In this document: positions 1 to 8,384 of the stretch, one piece after another
Layout of the letters: each line of letters begins with the position of its first letter
Position numbering within the stretch: the stretch's first letter is position 1
Origin: an uncultured Clostridia bacterium
GTDB taxonomy: Bacteria > Bacillota > Clostridia > Christensenellales > Borkfalkiaceae
NCBI GenBank assembly: GCA_947589585.1
Contig: CANQCA010000008.1
Location: 1-25,187 of the forward strand
DNA length: 25,187 bases
Direction of reading: 5' to 3'
Notes under the pieces: generated by a model
What the model was told of the DNA's origin: nothing
What the model saw: only the letters and a program-made list of their open reading frames with translations
Databases searched by the model: none
Program-made: the position numbers and the translations under genes

Positions 1-38
1 CTTTTAGGGGAATATAAGAGGACGCACGGAGGGTGGCT

Positions 39-755
39 ATGAGGATCCTTCTCACCAACGACGACGGCATCGCCGCGGAGGGCATTGCCCACCTCGTGGA
101 ATTTGCAAGGCACTTGGGCGAGGTGACCGTCGTCGCCCCCAAGACGCAGCAGAGCGCGACCAGCCATTCCATCAATATCCACGGCGGCGGGTATGAGGTG
201 AAGAAGGTGGACCTCTTCGGCCCCATCGAGGCGTACAGCGTGGATTCCACCCCCGCCGACTGCGTGCGCATCGCCATTCTCGGCATGAAGAAGCAGTTCG
301 ACCTCGTCATCTCGGGAATCAATAAGGGTCCAAACCTCGGCGCGGATATCCACTACTCGGGAACGGTGGGCGCATGCTTCGAGGGGGCGATGCTCGGCGT
401 GAAATCGCTCGCCTTCTCCGCCGCGTTCGAGGATTTTTCCAACGCCGTCAAAAATATCGGGAGAGTGTATGACGAGATACAGCGGCGCAACATGTTCGCC
501 CTCACGGATATCCTCAACGTGAATTTCCCCGCTGCGGGGGAAGAGATCCTCATCACCAAGATGGGCCCCGCGATCTATAGCGACGATTTTGATTTTATGC
601 CCGACGGCACCGCCGTCCCCCGCCTCGTCTGCCTCTATGAGGGCACCGCGGACCTGTCGCTCGACACCGATGCCGTGATGACCGGCCACATCTCCGTCAC
701 CCCCATCCGCTGCGACCTCACCGACCACGATGCGTTTGAAAAGTTGAAGGGATAG
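39..755 (+). CDS. surE: 5'/3'-nucleotidase SurE
   Basis: SurE is a metal-dependent phosphatase that removes phosphate from 5'- and 3'-nucleoside monophosphates (some homologues also act on short polyphosphates) in the cytoplasm. The 238-residue product begins MRILLTNDDG, the family signature. The expected metal and active-site residues are present: D8, D9, S39 in the QSATSHS stretch and N95 in SGINKGPNLG. Length is normal for the family. I chose the ATG at 39 over an in-frame GTG at 33 because the family starts at MRILL and GGAGGG at 28-33 is then 5 nt upstream. It is the only + strand gene and faces the end of the 1198-residue lipoprotein gene, separated by about 600 bp of repeats. A nucleotidase suits the neighbouring nucleotide theme, but surE is a widespread housekeeping gene, so the association may be chance. 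Confidence 0.95.
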   Translation: MRILLTNDDGIAAEGIAHLVEFARHLGEVTVVAPKTQQSATSHSINIHGGGYEVKKVDLFGPIEAYSVDSTPADCVRIAILGMKKQFDLVISGINKGPNLGADIHYSGTVGACFEGAMLGVKSLAFSAAFEDFSNAVKNIGRVYDEIQRRNMFALTDILNVNFPAAGEEILITKMGPAIYSDDFDFMPDGTAVPRLVCLYEGTADLSLDTDAVMTGHISVTPIRCDLTDHDAFEKLKG

Positions 756-1257
756 TATAGCTCCTCCCTGGGGAGGAGCTGTCACCGTAGGTGACTGAAG
801 TGGGGAATTCTATTGCCATTCCGCATATAAAATAAGGTATGGCGTATTGGGATTCCCCACCCCCTTTTATTCCCCCTCCCCGGGGAGGGGGTATTCCTTG
901 GCGCCTCCCGAGAAGGAGCTGTCACGCAGTGACTGAGGTGGGTGCGCTTTCTGATTTCGTTAACGCCATTCAGAACTCGCCCCACCCCCCTACCCCCTCC
1001 CACGGAGGGGGCATACTTGGCGCCCCCCACGGAGGGGGCATACTTGGCGCCTCCCGGGGAGGGCATCGTCTCTATGGCGCCTCCCGGGGAGGAGCTGTCA
1101 CGCTTACGTGACTGAGGTGGGTTGGCTCTTGCTGTCCCTGAAAGGGAAAGTACCCGCGAAGCGGGGAAAGGGTTAACCCCTCTGTCGCCCATAGGCGACA
1201 TCTCCCCTTGCAGGGGCGACGAGAAAGCCCCTCATCCGTCACGGCTACGCCGTGCCA
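756..1257. repeat. Cluster of GC-rich two-hairpin intergenic repeats
   Basis: No gene is supported in this stretch; short open frames here are repeat-derived. It contains at least three copies of a module made of a C-rich/G-rich hairpin (for example a 10-bp stem 759-768/771-780), then AGCT, then a second hairpin and TGAGGTGGG. The second hairpins are GTCACC-gta-GGTGAC at 781-795, GTCAC-gca-GTGAC at 921-933 and GTCACG-ctta-CGTGAC at 1097-1112. Between them are near-tandem C5/G5 hairpins at about 990-1092 joined by catacttggcgcc spacers. A related module with GTCACGGCtacGCCGTG lies near 1239-1255. The stems change while pairing is kept, so the structure appears conserved. Confidence 0.8.
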
Positions 1258-1287
1258 CCTTCCCCCCGAGTGGGGGAAGGCTTTTTT
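1258..1287 (+). terminator. Rho-independent terminator, + strand
   Basis: A 9-bp stem, CCTTCCCCC (1258-1266) with GGGGGAAGG (1272-1280), has a 5-nt loop and is followed by C and six T residues (1282-1287). It would stop transcripts coming from surE. It is built from the end of one of the intergenic repeat modules. Confidence 0.65.
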
Positions 1288-1300
1288 ATGGAAACCACAA

Positions 1301-1330
1301 AAAAACAACCTTCCGAGGAAGGTTGTTTTT
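1301..1330 (-). terminator. Terminator after the OB-fold lipoprotein gene (bidirectional)
   Basis: A 13-bp perfect stem pairs 1301-1313 with 1318-1330 around a CGAG loop and has A/T runs on both sides, so it can act in both directions. It lies 25 bp past the stop codon of the - strand gene at 1355 and is its natural terminator. It also backs up the + strand terminator just upstream. Confidence 0.85.
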
Positions 1331-1354
1331 TTGCTTTTGAGGCGAGAAGCTCAA

Positions 1355-4300
1355 TTAGAACTCTTTGCCGGGAAGGATCGCGACCTGCGCGGGAGCCTGC
1401 ACGGTAGCGGAAGCGGGAACATAAACGACTTCTATCGCAGTGATCTTTGCCTGTCCGTTGGTCTCCGTGTTCGTATTGTCGACCAAAAGCGTTACAGAAG
1501 TTCCGGTCACTAGGAATGCTGTTTTCGAAATAACCTCTGTTTCTCCATACTTCAGGACACCATTGTTGCTCCTGTTATAGGTGATTTTAATAGAGTAGAG
1601 CGTGCAACCATTCTCTGCAGTGATTGTAATACCACCGTTTCCGTTGTGATACAAACGCCAGTCACTGTAGTATTTCCCATTGTTGCCCGTCCCAACAAGC
1701 GTCGCTTTAATATTGGTATCCAAGATCACTTCCGAGTAAATCGTTTTACTGTCATTCGTCCAATCGTTTTCCGTTGCATAATCGCTGATCGTAACGGAAG
1801 CAGTTTTGGCGTTTTCGGGAAGTTCGGGAGTAGCGACGCTACCCTTCGTGATGTTCTTCACGATATTGACATAGATGCTACCATTGGACGCAAAGGTAAG
1901 CGTGCCGTTACGGTTGCTGACATGACCGCAGATGATGACTTCGTCGCCGACGGTGGGCTCAACAACGTCGCTATTCAAATTGATCGTAGCCGCACCGATC
2001 GTGGCCGTAGCGGTTTCCTTATCGGCAAGAACAAAGTTCGACCAATACTCATTTCCGCTCTTTTTCGTGCCCATGTCATTCACTTTACCGACTGCATAGA
2101 TGACCTGAGGTGTCACTGTGCCGTTGGACATGTTTTTGATAAGCTCTAAAACCTGTGCAACCGTAAGAGGAGCATCGAGCGTGCCGTAAGTGTGCCCTCC
2201 GCACTTGGTGGTGCAAGCAGTCTCAGTGCAATCTGTATCCAAGCACTTGCCGCAAATGGGGCAAGCGTGACTGCAATAGTGCTGTGTGGTTTCCGTATAT
2301 ACCATGATGAGAGGATAGGCGCCACCGGAAATATCAGTTCCCTTGCTCTTGGAAGTGATTTCAAGGGCACCGTTCCAAACTTCGGCATAACCATGGATCG
2401 TGACCTGGTCGCCTACGTGAAGCGGGCTTTCGGCAGGGATAGTGGTGGGCTTCGTCAACGCGCCACCCCAGTTGAGAGTGTAAACCTGCAAAGATTCGCC
2501 GTCAACCGAGTCTGCAATATAGACATTGGAAAGACCATAGCTACCATTGATCGTACCGATTAAAACCACAACGCCCTTAACGTAGACAGGATAATATTCG
2601 CCGTTTGTGTAGCTCTCGCTTGCCGCAAGAAGCTCAGCAACTGTATAAGGATGAGCTTCTGAACCGTCGTTCGCACCGGGTTGGGCCGTGTGCCCTTGGC
2701 ACTTGTCGGCGCAGACGGGATCATTGCAATTAGCATCGGTGCACTTGCCGCAGGTCGGGCATACATGCTGGCAGGTGTGGGTGGGCGTAGGGCCGGGGGT
2801 CACGGTGCCGCCCTCGGCAAAGGTGCCGACGAGTGCCGCATATTGCTTTTCGTTGCCGAAATTGGAAATTTTGCTCGTGCTGACAGAGTTGTAAGGCGAG
2901 GATTGTCCGGTTTTCCAATAATTGCCGAGATAGTAATCACCCGCATTGTCGCCCGTCACTGCCCAAGTGAAGGTCTTATGCGTTGTGTCCCATGTCCATG
3001 CGCCGGTAGCCGTATCCTTAAATACTGCGTTGACATGCGTTCCGCTTGCTTCAATCTCAATGTATTTGCTACCGGCTTTGATCGTCCAACCGCTACCGGA
3101 AGCCGCAATCGTGATTTTGCAAGCATCTGCAACATTCTTAGAGGTTGCAAGATAGTAACCTGCTTCCGCACCCGTGAGATAATACATTTCGCCTTCGACG
3201 TTCATACCCATGTAGTAGTCCGTACCGGCCGCGGGAGCAGTGATGGGTGTGAAGGTACCGGTGGGGACTTCGGGTTCGTCGGGATCGGGAGTCACGGTGC
3301 CGCCGCCTGCGGGCGTACCCGTGAGGGTGATGGAGGAGATATACATTGCATGCGTGTCGGGGTTGGTGACCTTCACTTCGCCCGTACCCGTAAGCGTGTA
3401 GGTGATCGTGTACTTGTTAATGGTGAAGTTGCCGGCAGTCCCGTCTGCCACGCCTTCGTCGGCGGTGCCGGTCACTGCCGTCCCGTTGAGGGTGACGGTA
3501 GGGTTCACCAGATCATAGCTCGTTCTCAAGACGATCACGACCTCGGTGAAAGTGCCGTTCACGGAGAGGTAACCGTGTGCGCTGCTCGAGCCCTGGAATT
3601 GAAGAGCGTCGGGATAACTGTCATTCGTGCTGATCATCACCTGGCTAGTGGTGACGGAAGCCGTGCCGACTGTGTGGGAACCGTTGAAGGAGGCATAGCC
3701 ACTCGGATTCTCAATGCCCGCAAAGAGGGTATCGGTGGTGAGGAGAAGGCTGCCTTCTTCCTGCTGGACGGGCGCCCTGACGGTGATGGTGACGGTCTTC
3801 GTGTTGTTCGTCACGGTCTGGCCCTCGACGGTGGCGGTGACGGTAGCGGTCAGGGTCGCATCGCTTGTGGGAAGCTCGGTGACGTGGAGCTTATTGCCGC
3901 TGATGGTGTAGGTCTGATCGGTCGTCGTCCAAGTGAAGGTGACGCCGGGGATGGTGGATTCGGGAAGAGCGTGGTCGCCCGCCGAATTGTATGAGAGCGT
4001 GTCGGCTACTTTGCCGAGCGCGAGCTCAACGTTCTGCTGAGGGGTGCGCGTTTCCTTTTCAAGATAGTCGCAGTAGACATTGTGATAGGTGTTGGAGCTA
4101 TCCTTGTAGTAGGCGAGTTCGGGCTTGGGAGTCGTGGTGGTGCCGCCCTTGTAGAGCTCGATATAGCCCCTTACGAGGATCTTGTTGCCGGCGACGAGAT
4201 CTTCGATAGAAGTGAGGTTCTCATCGTCGTAGTCGATGCTGGCGATGCAGAGCGCATCGGCGCTATTCCGCGTGGATTCCTCGGTGTAGTTATCGACGAT

Positions 4301-4951
4301 ATAGACGAATTCGACGCGGCCGCCGCCCGTGAATGTGGTTTCCTTTCCCCATTCGACGAGGTAGCCTTCCACCCAAACCTGTGTGGGAACATCGTTGTTC
4401 TTATCTGCCTCGCTGTAATAGTAGACAGGAGGCGTGCCCGTGAGGCTGTTCGCGATCTCGATGACCTTTCTCGTGGAGAAGGGATCGTCCGCGGTGCCCT
4501 TCGCATCGGCGGGCTTGGCATTGAGCTTATGCGTGAATTCTATCGACTCGGTCGCCGTACCGACGGTGACGGACGCCTTGAGTGCAAATTCGATCGGCTC
4601 GTTGCCCATGGTAAGGGTGATCTTGATGATCTTGGAGGTGGCGTTCATTTCCCCGATCGCAACATAATCGTTGATGTTGATATTCGGGGTCTTGGCGACC
4701 GCGGTCCAGACGACAGAGTAGGTCGTCGTTCCGTCGGGTGCCTTGACTTGGCCGAGGACCTCGTAAGAACTGTCGTTATCGTTGACGTTCTTGTAGAGTT
4801 CCTTGAGCTGAGCGACCATGCTCTTGGCGACGTCGGCATCGGAACCTGCCGGGGGCTCATCATTTTTGTTGATGCCGCAGGCGGAGATCCCGAAAGCCAT
4901 AGCGATCGTCATCAAGCAAACAAGGAAGCCGATCAACCATTTCTTCTTCAT
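1355..4951 (-). CDS. Large secreted lipoprotein with OB-fold-like domains and two Cys/His motifs
   Basis: The 1198-residue product has a lipoprotein signal peptide (MKKKWLIGFLVCLMTIAMAF, lipobox ISAC, lipidated C25). Downstream I see OB-fold-like segments near residues 155-297, 766-888 and 922-1040, an Ig-like beta domain near 308-395, and further beta-rich domains near 403-545, 565-715 and 1045-1180. Two short Cys/His motifs at 725-754 and 891-920 have identical spacing, seven Cys and three His each. Pro/Gly/Thr linkers separate the modules, as in surface-anchored proteins. No catalytic motif is visible. OB folds commonly bind nucleic acids and occur in extracellular nucleases such as YhcR and ExeM, so a surface nucleic-acid-binding role is inferred from fold guess and neighbourhood. 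A glycan-binding role is an alternative. It has a good ribosome site (AAAGGAGA) and its own terminator. Domain boundaries are approximate. Confidence 0.72.
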   Translation of the reverse strand: MKKKWLIGFLVCLMTIAMAFGISACGINKNDEPPAGSDADVAKSMVAQLKELYKNVNDNDSSYEVLGQVKAPDGTTTYSVVWTAVAKTPNININDYVAIGEMNATSKIIKITLTMGNEPIEFALKASVTVGTATESIEFTHKLNAKPADAKGTADDPFSTRKVIEIANSLTGTPPVYYYSEADKNNDVPTQVWVEGYLVEWGKETTFTGGGRVEFVYIVDNYTEESTRNSADALCIASIDYDDENLTSIEDLVAGNKILVRGYIELYKGGTTTTPKPELAYYKDSSNTYHNVYCDYLEKETRTPQQNVELALGKVADTLSYNSAGDHALPESTIPGVTFTWTTTDQTYTISGNKLHVTELPTSDATLTATVTATVEGQTVTNNTKTVTITVRAPVQQEEGSLLLTTDTLFAGIENPSGYASFNGSHTVGTASVTTSQVMISTNDSYPDALQFQGSSSAHGYLSVNGTFTEVVIVLRTSYDLVNPTVTLNGTAVTGTADEGVADGTAGNFTINKYTITYTLTGTGEVKVTNPDTHAMYISSITLTGTPAGGGTVTPDPDEPEVPTGTFTPITAPAAGTDYYMGMNVEGEMYYLTGAEAGYYLATSKNVADACKITIAASGSGWTIKAGSKYIEIEASGTHVNAVFKDTATGAWTWDTTHKTFTWAVTGDNAGDYYLGNYWKTGQSSPYNSVSTSKISNFGNEKQYAALVGTFAEGGTVTPGPTPTHTCQHVCPTCGKCTDANCNDPVCADKCQGHTAQPGANDGSEAHPYTVAELLAASESYTNGEYYPVYVKGVVVLIGTINGSYGLSNVYIADSVDGESLQVYTLNWGGALTKPTTIPAESPLHVGDQVTIHGYAEVWNGALEITSKSKGTDISGGAYPLIMVYTETTQHYCSHACPICGKCLDTDCTETACTTKCGGHTYGTLDAPLTVAQVLELIKNMSNGTVTPQVIYAVGKVNDMGTKKSGNEYWSNFVLADKETATATIGAATINLNSDVVEPTVGDEVIICGHVSNRNGTLTFASNGSIYVNIVKNITKGSVATPELPENAKTASVTISDYATENDWTNDSKTIYSEVILDTNIKATLVGTGNNGKYYSDWRLYHNGNGGITITAENGCTLYSIKITYNRSNNGVLKYGETEVISKTAFLVTGTSVTLLVDNTNTETNGQAKITAIEVVYVPASATVQAPAQVAILPGKEF

Positions 4952-4994
4952 ATATGTTCTCCTTTATAAAAATTTTTTTTGGGTTTGTGTGGAA

Positions 4995-5073
4995 CTTCGT
5001 ATGAGGGGATCCTTCGGGCTTTGCCCAAAGGATGGCGCGGCGCGGACGCCCCACCCCCTCCCACGGAGGGGGC
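4995..5073. repeat. Repeat fragments between nuclease and OB-fold lipoprotein genes
   Basis: This 140-bp intergenic stretch holds a partial copy of the palindromic repeat family (ACTTCGTATGAGGGGATCC near 4995-5013). It also holds a hairpin pairing CCTTCGGGC with GCCCAAAGG (5012-5032) and one C5/G5 hairpin at 5053-5073 (ACCCCCTCCCACGGAGGGGGC). None has a U-run on the - strand, so read-through from the nuclease gene into the lipoprotein gene is possible. Confidence 0.6.
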
Positions 5074-5091
5074 AAGTTGATGGACTTCGTT

Positions 5092-6513
5092 TCAGGATTG
5101 GACGGTGAGATAGTCGAGGACGTGGACCTTCAACTGGTACTCGCCATCAAACTGCTCGATAAAGCCCTTGGCCGTGAGCATCGTCCCGACGGGGAACTCC
5201 GCTTGGGTGACGAGGCTGCCATCCTTATGGTAGAGGACGGTCGTGCGGACGGTGATCTTCGAACCCGGGATCACTTGCCCGTTCTCGTCGAGCTGGTTGC
5301 ATGTGATGGAGATGGCACCATCGTTATCGCCGCCGTTGTGCGTCGTATAGAGATCGACGACCTTGAGGTTCTTGAGCGTGGCGGTGGTATCGAGGACGGC
5401 TTCGCCATAGTTGAGGTCGACCTTCTCGTCGTCTTCGAACACGATCTCGGTCTTACCGGAGACGATATCCTTTGCCTGAAGCTCGGGGAAGCCGCCTTCG
5501 CCCGTGACGACCTTGCCGTCCTTATCCGTGACGGCGACGGTGTTCGTCGTGTATTCGGGGTGGAAGGCATTGTTGTCGACGCCGTTGATCTGGTAGCCGA
5601 ACCCTTCGCTATACGTCACCGTACCGTGCACGCTTACGCGGTTGCCGATCGTGAGGGCTTTGAGAAGATACGGGCTGGGCGTGAAGCCGTAGAAGATGGA
5701 GATCCCGAAGTAGAGGCCGCTCTCCTCGTCGTAGTCCTCGATATAGACGCTGTTATCCACCTGTGTGGTAACGATGCCCTCGACACGGACCTTCAGATTG
5801 ACATAATCGTCGATGTGGCAGCGGAGCTTCTTCAGGGTGACGTTGTAGGCCTCCCCTTCGTAGAAGTTATCGTCCTTCTCATCGGAATAGAGCTTGAGCT
5901 TATATTCCTTGGCCTGCGTGAGGGCGGGCATGGCGTAGTTCGTGCCATAGCGGTTGGTCGCGGTGTTCTGCGCGAGGCCGTAGCCGTTTTGCAGAAGTTC
6001 GACGTTGAGGTTGCGGAAGTTCTCCGCCTTCACTTCCTCCCCCGCGGGAACGTACCAGATCCACAGGGTGTAGCGGTCGTTGGAATCCATGTTCCAATTA
6101 TTGTCGTCCGATTCCACGATGATGGTCGCCCCGTCGAGCTTCTCGTGGGTGAAGTTGGAAGCGGTCTTGCCCCACTTCTCGACGTCACCCGTCGACTCGG
6201 GCGTATTGACGGCGAGATAGCGGGCCTTGATGACGCCGTTGGTCGCCGCAAAATCTTCCTCATTGTACCCTGTGAGCGTGGAGTTCTTCACGGGGTTGAA
6301 GTGGGTGGTGTCGCCGTCGATGAAGAGCTTGACTTCGACTTCCTGCTTCTTGGTGTTGCTCGTCATATCCAGCTTGAGCATACTCACATAGTCCACCCAG
6401 GGCGGGAGATCGTCGTCATTCTGGCCTCCCGAGAGCCCGCAGCCGGAGAGCGCGGGCAGGATAAAGAGCGAAGAAAGGAGCGATGCAAGCATGAATTTAC
6501 CGAATTTTTTCAT
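5092..6513 (-). CDS. Secreted SNase-family nuclease lipoprotein with OB-fold-like domains
   Basis: The 473-residue product is a predicted surface lipoprotein (lipobox ALSGC, C25). Residues about 58-205 match the staphylococcal nuclease (thermonuclease) fold: DGDTT (D66, D68), ARYLAVNTPES (R98, E106) and NDRYTLWIWY (R147) align with nuc D21, R35, E43 and R87. The family hydrolyses DNA and RNA with Ca2+, giving 3'-phosphorylated products. One Ca2+ ligand, nuc D40, is Asn here (N103). Two further beta-rich segments, about 237-320 and 378-470, look like OB folds, giving an SNase-OB-OB layout. The gene lies 63 bp after the ABC-importer binding protein with no terminator between, so it is probably co-transcribed with the importer. 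I am confident of the SNase domain and less so of the C-terminal fold. Confidence 0.88.
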   Translation of the reverse strand: MKKFGKFMLASLLSSLFILPALSGCGLSGGQNDDDLPPWVDYVSMLKLDMTSNTKKQEVEVKLFIDGDTTHFNPVKNSTLTGYNEEDFAATNGVIKARYLAVNTPESTGDVEKWGKTASNFTHEKLDGATIIVESDDNNWNMDSNDRYTLWIWYVPAGEEVKAENFRNLNVELLQNGYGLAQNTATNRYGTNYAMPALTQAKEYKLKLYSDEKDDNFYEGEAYNVTLKKLRCHIDDYVNLKVRVEGIVTTQVDNSVYIEDYDEESGLYFGISIFYGFTPSPYLLKALTIGNRVSVHGTVTYSEGFGYQINGVDNNAFHPEYTTNTVAVTDKDGKVVTGEGGFPELQAKDIVSGKTEIVFEDDEKVDLNYGEAVLDTTATLKNLKVVDLYTTHNGGDNDGAISITCNQLDENGQVIPGSKITVRTTVLYHKDGSLVTQAEFPVGTMLTAKGFIEQFDGEYQLKVHVLDYLTVQS

Positions 6514-6576
6514 AACTACCTCTTACCGAATTTTCCGTGATATGGTGAGATGTTGCATCCTGCGCGGATATTTCCG

Positions 6577-8028
6577 TCAGATCTGCTCGCATTCTTCGAG
6601 CGCGGTCTGGAAGATGGATTCGATCTTATCGGGATTTGCGAATGCGGCCTGCATCAAGCTGCCCACCTGTGTACGTGCTTCGGCCGAACCCAGGAAAGCG
6701 GGAGAGGTGAAGTAGGCGTCTTCCTGCTCCATACAGACGTTTGCGGAAAGCGCGGTGATATTGCCCTTGCCGTCTGCCATGTCGAGGAGTTCGAGATAGG
6801 TTTGATTGGTGGACATCGTCTTCATATTGAGGACGGGGACATAGCCCGAGGCCATGGAGAACTCTGCCTGGAAGTTGACATTCGTCGTGAGGTACTTGAT
6901 GAACAGCCAACTTGCGAGCACTTCCTGCACATTGCTATCCTTGAAGATACACACGGAGGGACCCTGCGAGATGACCTTGGGGTTATTGGGATCGACCTGC
7001 GGGATGCGGGTGATGCCGACTTCGAAATCGAACTGGCCCTGCGTGGAGCCCGACTGCTGGTAGCTTGCGCCCGCCGTCGAGCCGATGCACATGTAGGCCT
7101 TGCCTTCTTCCGCAGTCTGGGTGAAGAGGTCGGACGTGTACTTATTGTTGTTGAGCATCTGGGTGGTGACGAGACCGTCCTTATACCAACCTGCAAAGTA
7201 TTTCACGAACTCTTTGTTCTTGGCATTGTCGAAGAGATAGTGATCGCCCGTTGCGGAGGTATAGGGTGAGCCGTACTGTTCGCACATGGTGATGAACCAG
7301 TTGGCCTCGCTGTCGTAGCCGAGCGGGATGCTCTTGGGATACTTCGCCTTGATGTTGCGGCAGAGGGTCTCCATTTCCTGCCACGTTGTGGGAGGGGTCC
7401 ACCCATTCGCATCGAAGACGGTCTTGTTGTAGTAGAGAACCTCCGTGGACTTGGAGAAGGGAAGGGTGTACATCTTCCCGTCGCCGAAGTTCTTGCCCTC
7501 ATTGTAGTAGCCGGGGATGAACATATCCACCTGCTCCTGCGTGAGGCCGAGCTTTTCCTTCGTGCCGTCCGAACGGGTCACTTCGATATCGGCATATTTG
7601 CCGCCGGGAAGGAAGTCGTCGAGGGGCTGGACGGCGCCTGCGGAATTGTAGCCGGCGACGTGATCGGAGTAGCAGTAGGCAATATTGGGTTGGGTCCCGC
7701 CGACGATCTGCGTGGAGATCATCGTATAGAGCTCCTCATACTTGCTCGAATCGCGGGGCTCATCGAGGTTGGTGATCGTGACATTGGGATAGAGATTCAT
7801 AAACTCTTGGGCGTAGGGCAGGAGTTTACCTCTCAGCGTTTGTCCCATCGTGTGCGAAAAGCTGATCGTGACTTCCTTCGTGGTGTCGAACCCGCCTTCG
7901 GGCACGTCGAGCTCGCCCTTACCGCCATTGTTGCCGCCGCCACCGCCGCAACCGGCAAGAGCGACCACGGCGCTCATGGAACAAGCCATCACACCTGCCA
8001 AAAGCACTGCACCGATTTTTTTCTTCAT
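6577..8028 (-). CDS. ABC importer substrate-binding lipoprotein, CUT1 (family 1) type
   Basis: The 483-residue product has a lipoprotein signal peptide (lipobox ALAGC, C27) followed by a Gly-rich tether. The rest resembles family 1 extracellular solute-binding proteins (UgpB/MalE group): an EVTISFSHTMG start strand, then LYPNVTITNL, and later TTWQEMETLCRNIKAKYPK and CIGSTAGASYQ. This group usually binds sugars, oligosaccharides or sugar phosphates such as glycerol-3-phosphate. It is the last gene of the importer set, 356 bp after the second permease, the gap being filled by repeats. The substrate cannot be read from sequence. Its place between nucleases and transporter subunits suggests a nucleoside, nucleotide or (deoxy)ribose-phosphate ligand, but an ordinary glycan ligand is equally compatible with the family. 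Confidence 0.87.
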   Translation of the reverse strand: MKKKIGAVLLAGVMACSMSAVVALAGCGGGGGNNGGKGELDVPEGGFDTTKEVTISFSHTMGQTLRGKLLPYAQEFMNLYPNVTITNLDEPRDSSKYEELYTMISTQIVGGTQPNIAYCYSDHVAGYNSAGAVQPLDDFLPGGKYADIEVTRSDGTKEKLGLTQEQVDMFIPGYYNEGKNFGDGKMYTLPFSKSTEVLYYNKTVFDANGWTPPTTWQEMETLCRNIKAKYPKSIPLGYDSEANWFITMCEQYGSPYTSATGDHYLFDNAKNKEFVKYFAGWYKDGLVTTQMLNNNKYTSDLFTQTAEEGKAYMCIGSTAGASYQQSGSTQGQFDFEVGITRIPQVDPNNPKVISQGPSVCIFKDSNVQEVLASWLFIKYLTTNVNFQAEFSMASGYVPVLNMKTMSTNQTYLELLDMADGKGNITALSANVCMEQEDAYFTSPAFLGSAEARTQVGSLMQAAFANPDKIESIFQTALEECEQI

Positions 8029-8193
8029 TGTGTTCTCCTTATATTATTATTTTTGGTTTTTTGAGTTGGGGTGGACTCCGTATAAGTGGACTCCGTATAA
8101 AGGGATCCTCTACTTCGTCGCTGCGCTCCTCAGGATGACGCGAAGACGGACTTCGTATGAGGGGATTCTCTCGCTACGCTCGGAATGACAGCG
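8029..8193. repeat. Palindromic repeat family copies and 15-bp tandem repeat
   Basis: No gene is present. GTGGACTCCGTATAA occurs twice in tandem (8071-8085 and 8086-8100). After it come two half-elements of the GTCATYCCGAG family: GGATCCTCT...CTCAGGATGAC and GACTTCGTATGAGGGGATT...CTCGGAATGAC, ending near 8190. An AT-rich stretch and an AAGGAGA ribosome site for the binding-protein gene lie at 8029-8065. Confidence 0.65.
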
Positions 8194-8225
8194 TGGCCCA
8201 TTAACGCGACAACCCGTTACCGTTA

Positions 8226-8342
8226 AAACGCGGAGAAGCAAGCAAGACAAGGAGTGCGAGGCTTTTCGCAGCCCGCGTACTCACTCGTACGTGGGCAAGA
8301 AAAACGTAGCACGACGCAGTATTGCGTAGCTTATACGCGTTT
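8226..8342. repeat. 117-bp multi-hairpin element with terminal inverted repeats
   Basis: The element is bounded by AAACGCG (8226-8232) and CGCGTTT (8336-8342). Inside are three hairpins: TGCGA/TCGCA (8255-8259/8266-8270), a 10-bp stem with one G-T pair, GCCCGCGTAC/GTACGTGGGC (8271-8280/8287-8296), and ACGCA/TGCGT (8314-8318/8323-8327). No long open frame fits. It may be a small non-autonomous mobile element or a structured RNA; I recall similar sequences as dispersed repeats in gut clostridial genomes. Confidence 0.55.
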
Positions 8343-8352
8343 CGCCCAGGAT

Positions 8353-8372
8353 GGCGCGAAGGCCTTCGCGCC
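8353..8372. repeat. Perfect 20-bp palindrome after permease gene
   Basis: GGCGCGAAGG (8353-8362) is followed directly by its reverse complement CCTTCGCGCC (8363-8372), 12 bp past the stop of the - strand permease gene. There is no T-run on either side, so it is not a standard terminator. It could stabilise the 3' end of the permease mRNA and so set the level of the downstream binding-protein transcript. Confidence 0.5.
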
Positions 8373-8384
8373 AAGAGTTAAGGG

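Noticed and set aside
985..1095. CRISPR-like short repeats near surE
   Set aside because: Units are GC-rich palindromes with nearly identical spacers (catacttggcgcc) and irregular lengths. There are no unique spacers and no cas genes.
782..1513. Short open frames on both strands at 782-1513
   Set aside because: They translate the C/G-rich hairpin repeats into Pro/Gly/Arg-rich peptides and lack ribosome sites. The last one runs into the antisense of the lipoprotein gene.
2681..6540. Long + strand open frames at 2681-3994, 4082-4969 and 5032-6540 opposite the lipoprotein genes
   Set aside because: They are antisense shadows of GC-rich genes: no ribosome sites, no recognisable domains, and low-complexity Asp/Val/Gly-rich or Arg-rich translations. 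The - strand frames have signal peptides and conserved motifs.
8226..8342. tRNA or other known RNA gene suggested by the multi-hairpin fold
   Set aside because: No acceptor stem with CCA end, no TTCRA loop and no anticodon arm of tRNA size. I match it to no known RNA family.
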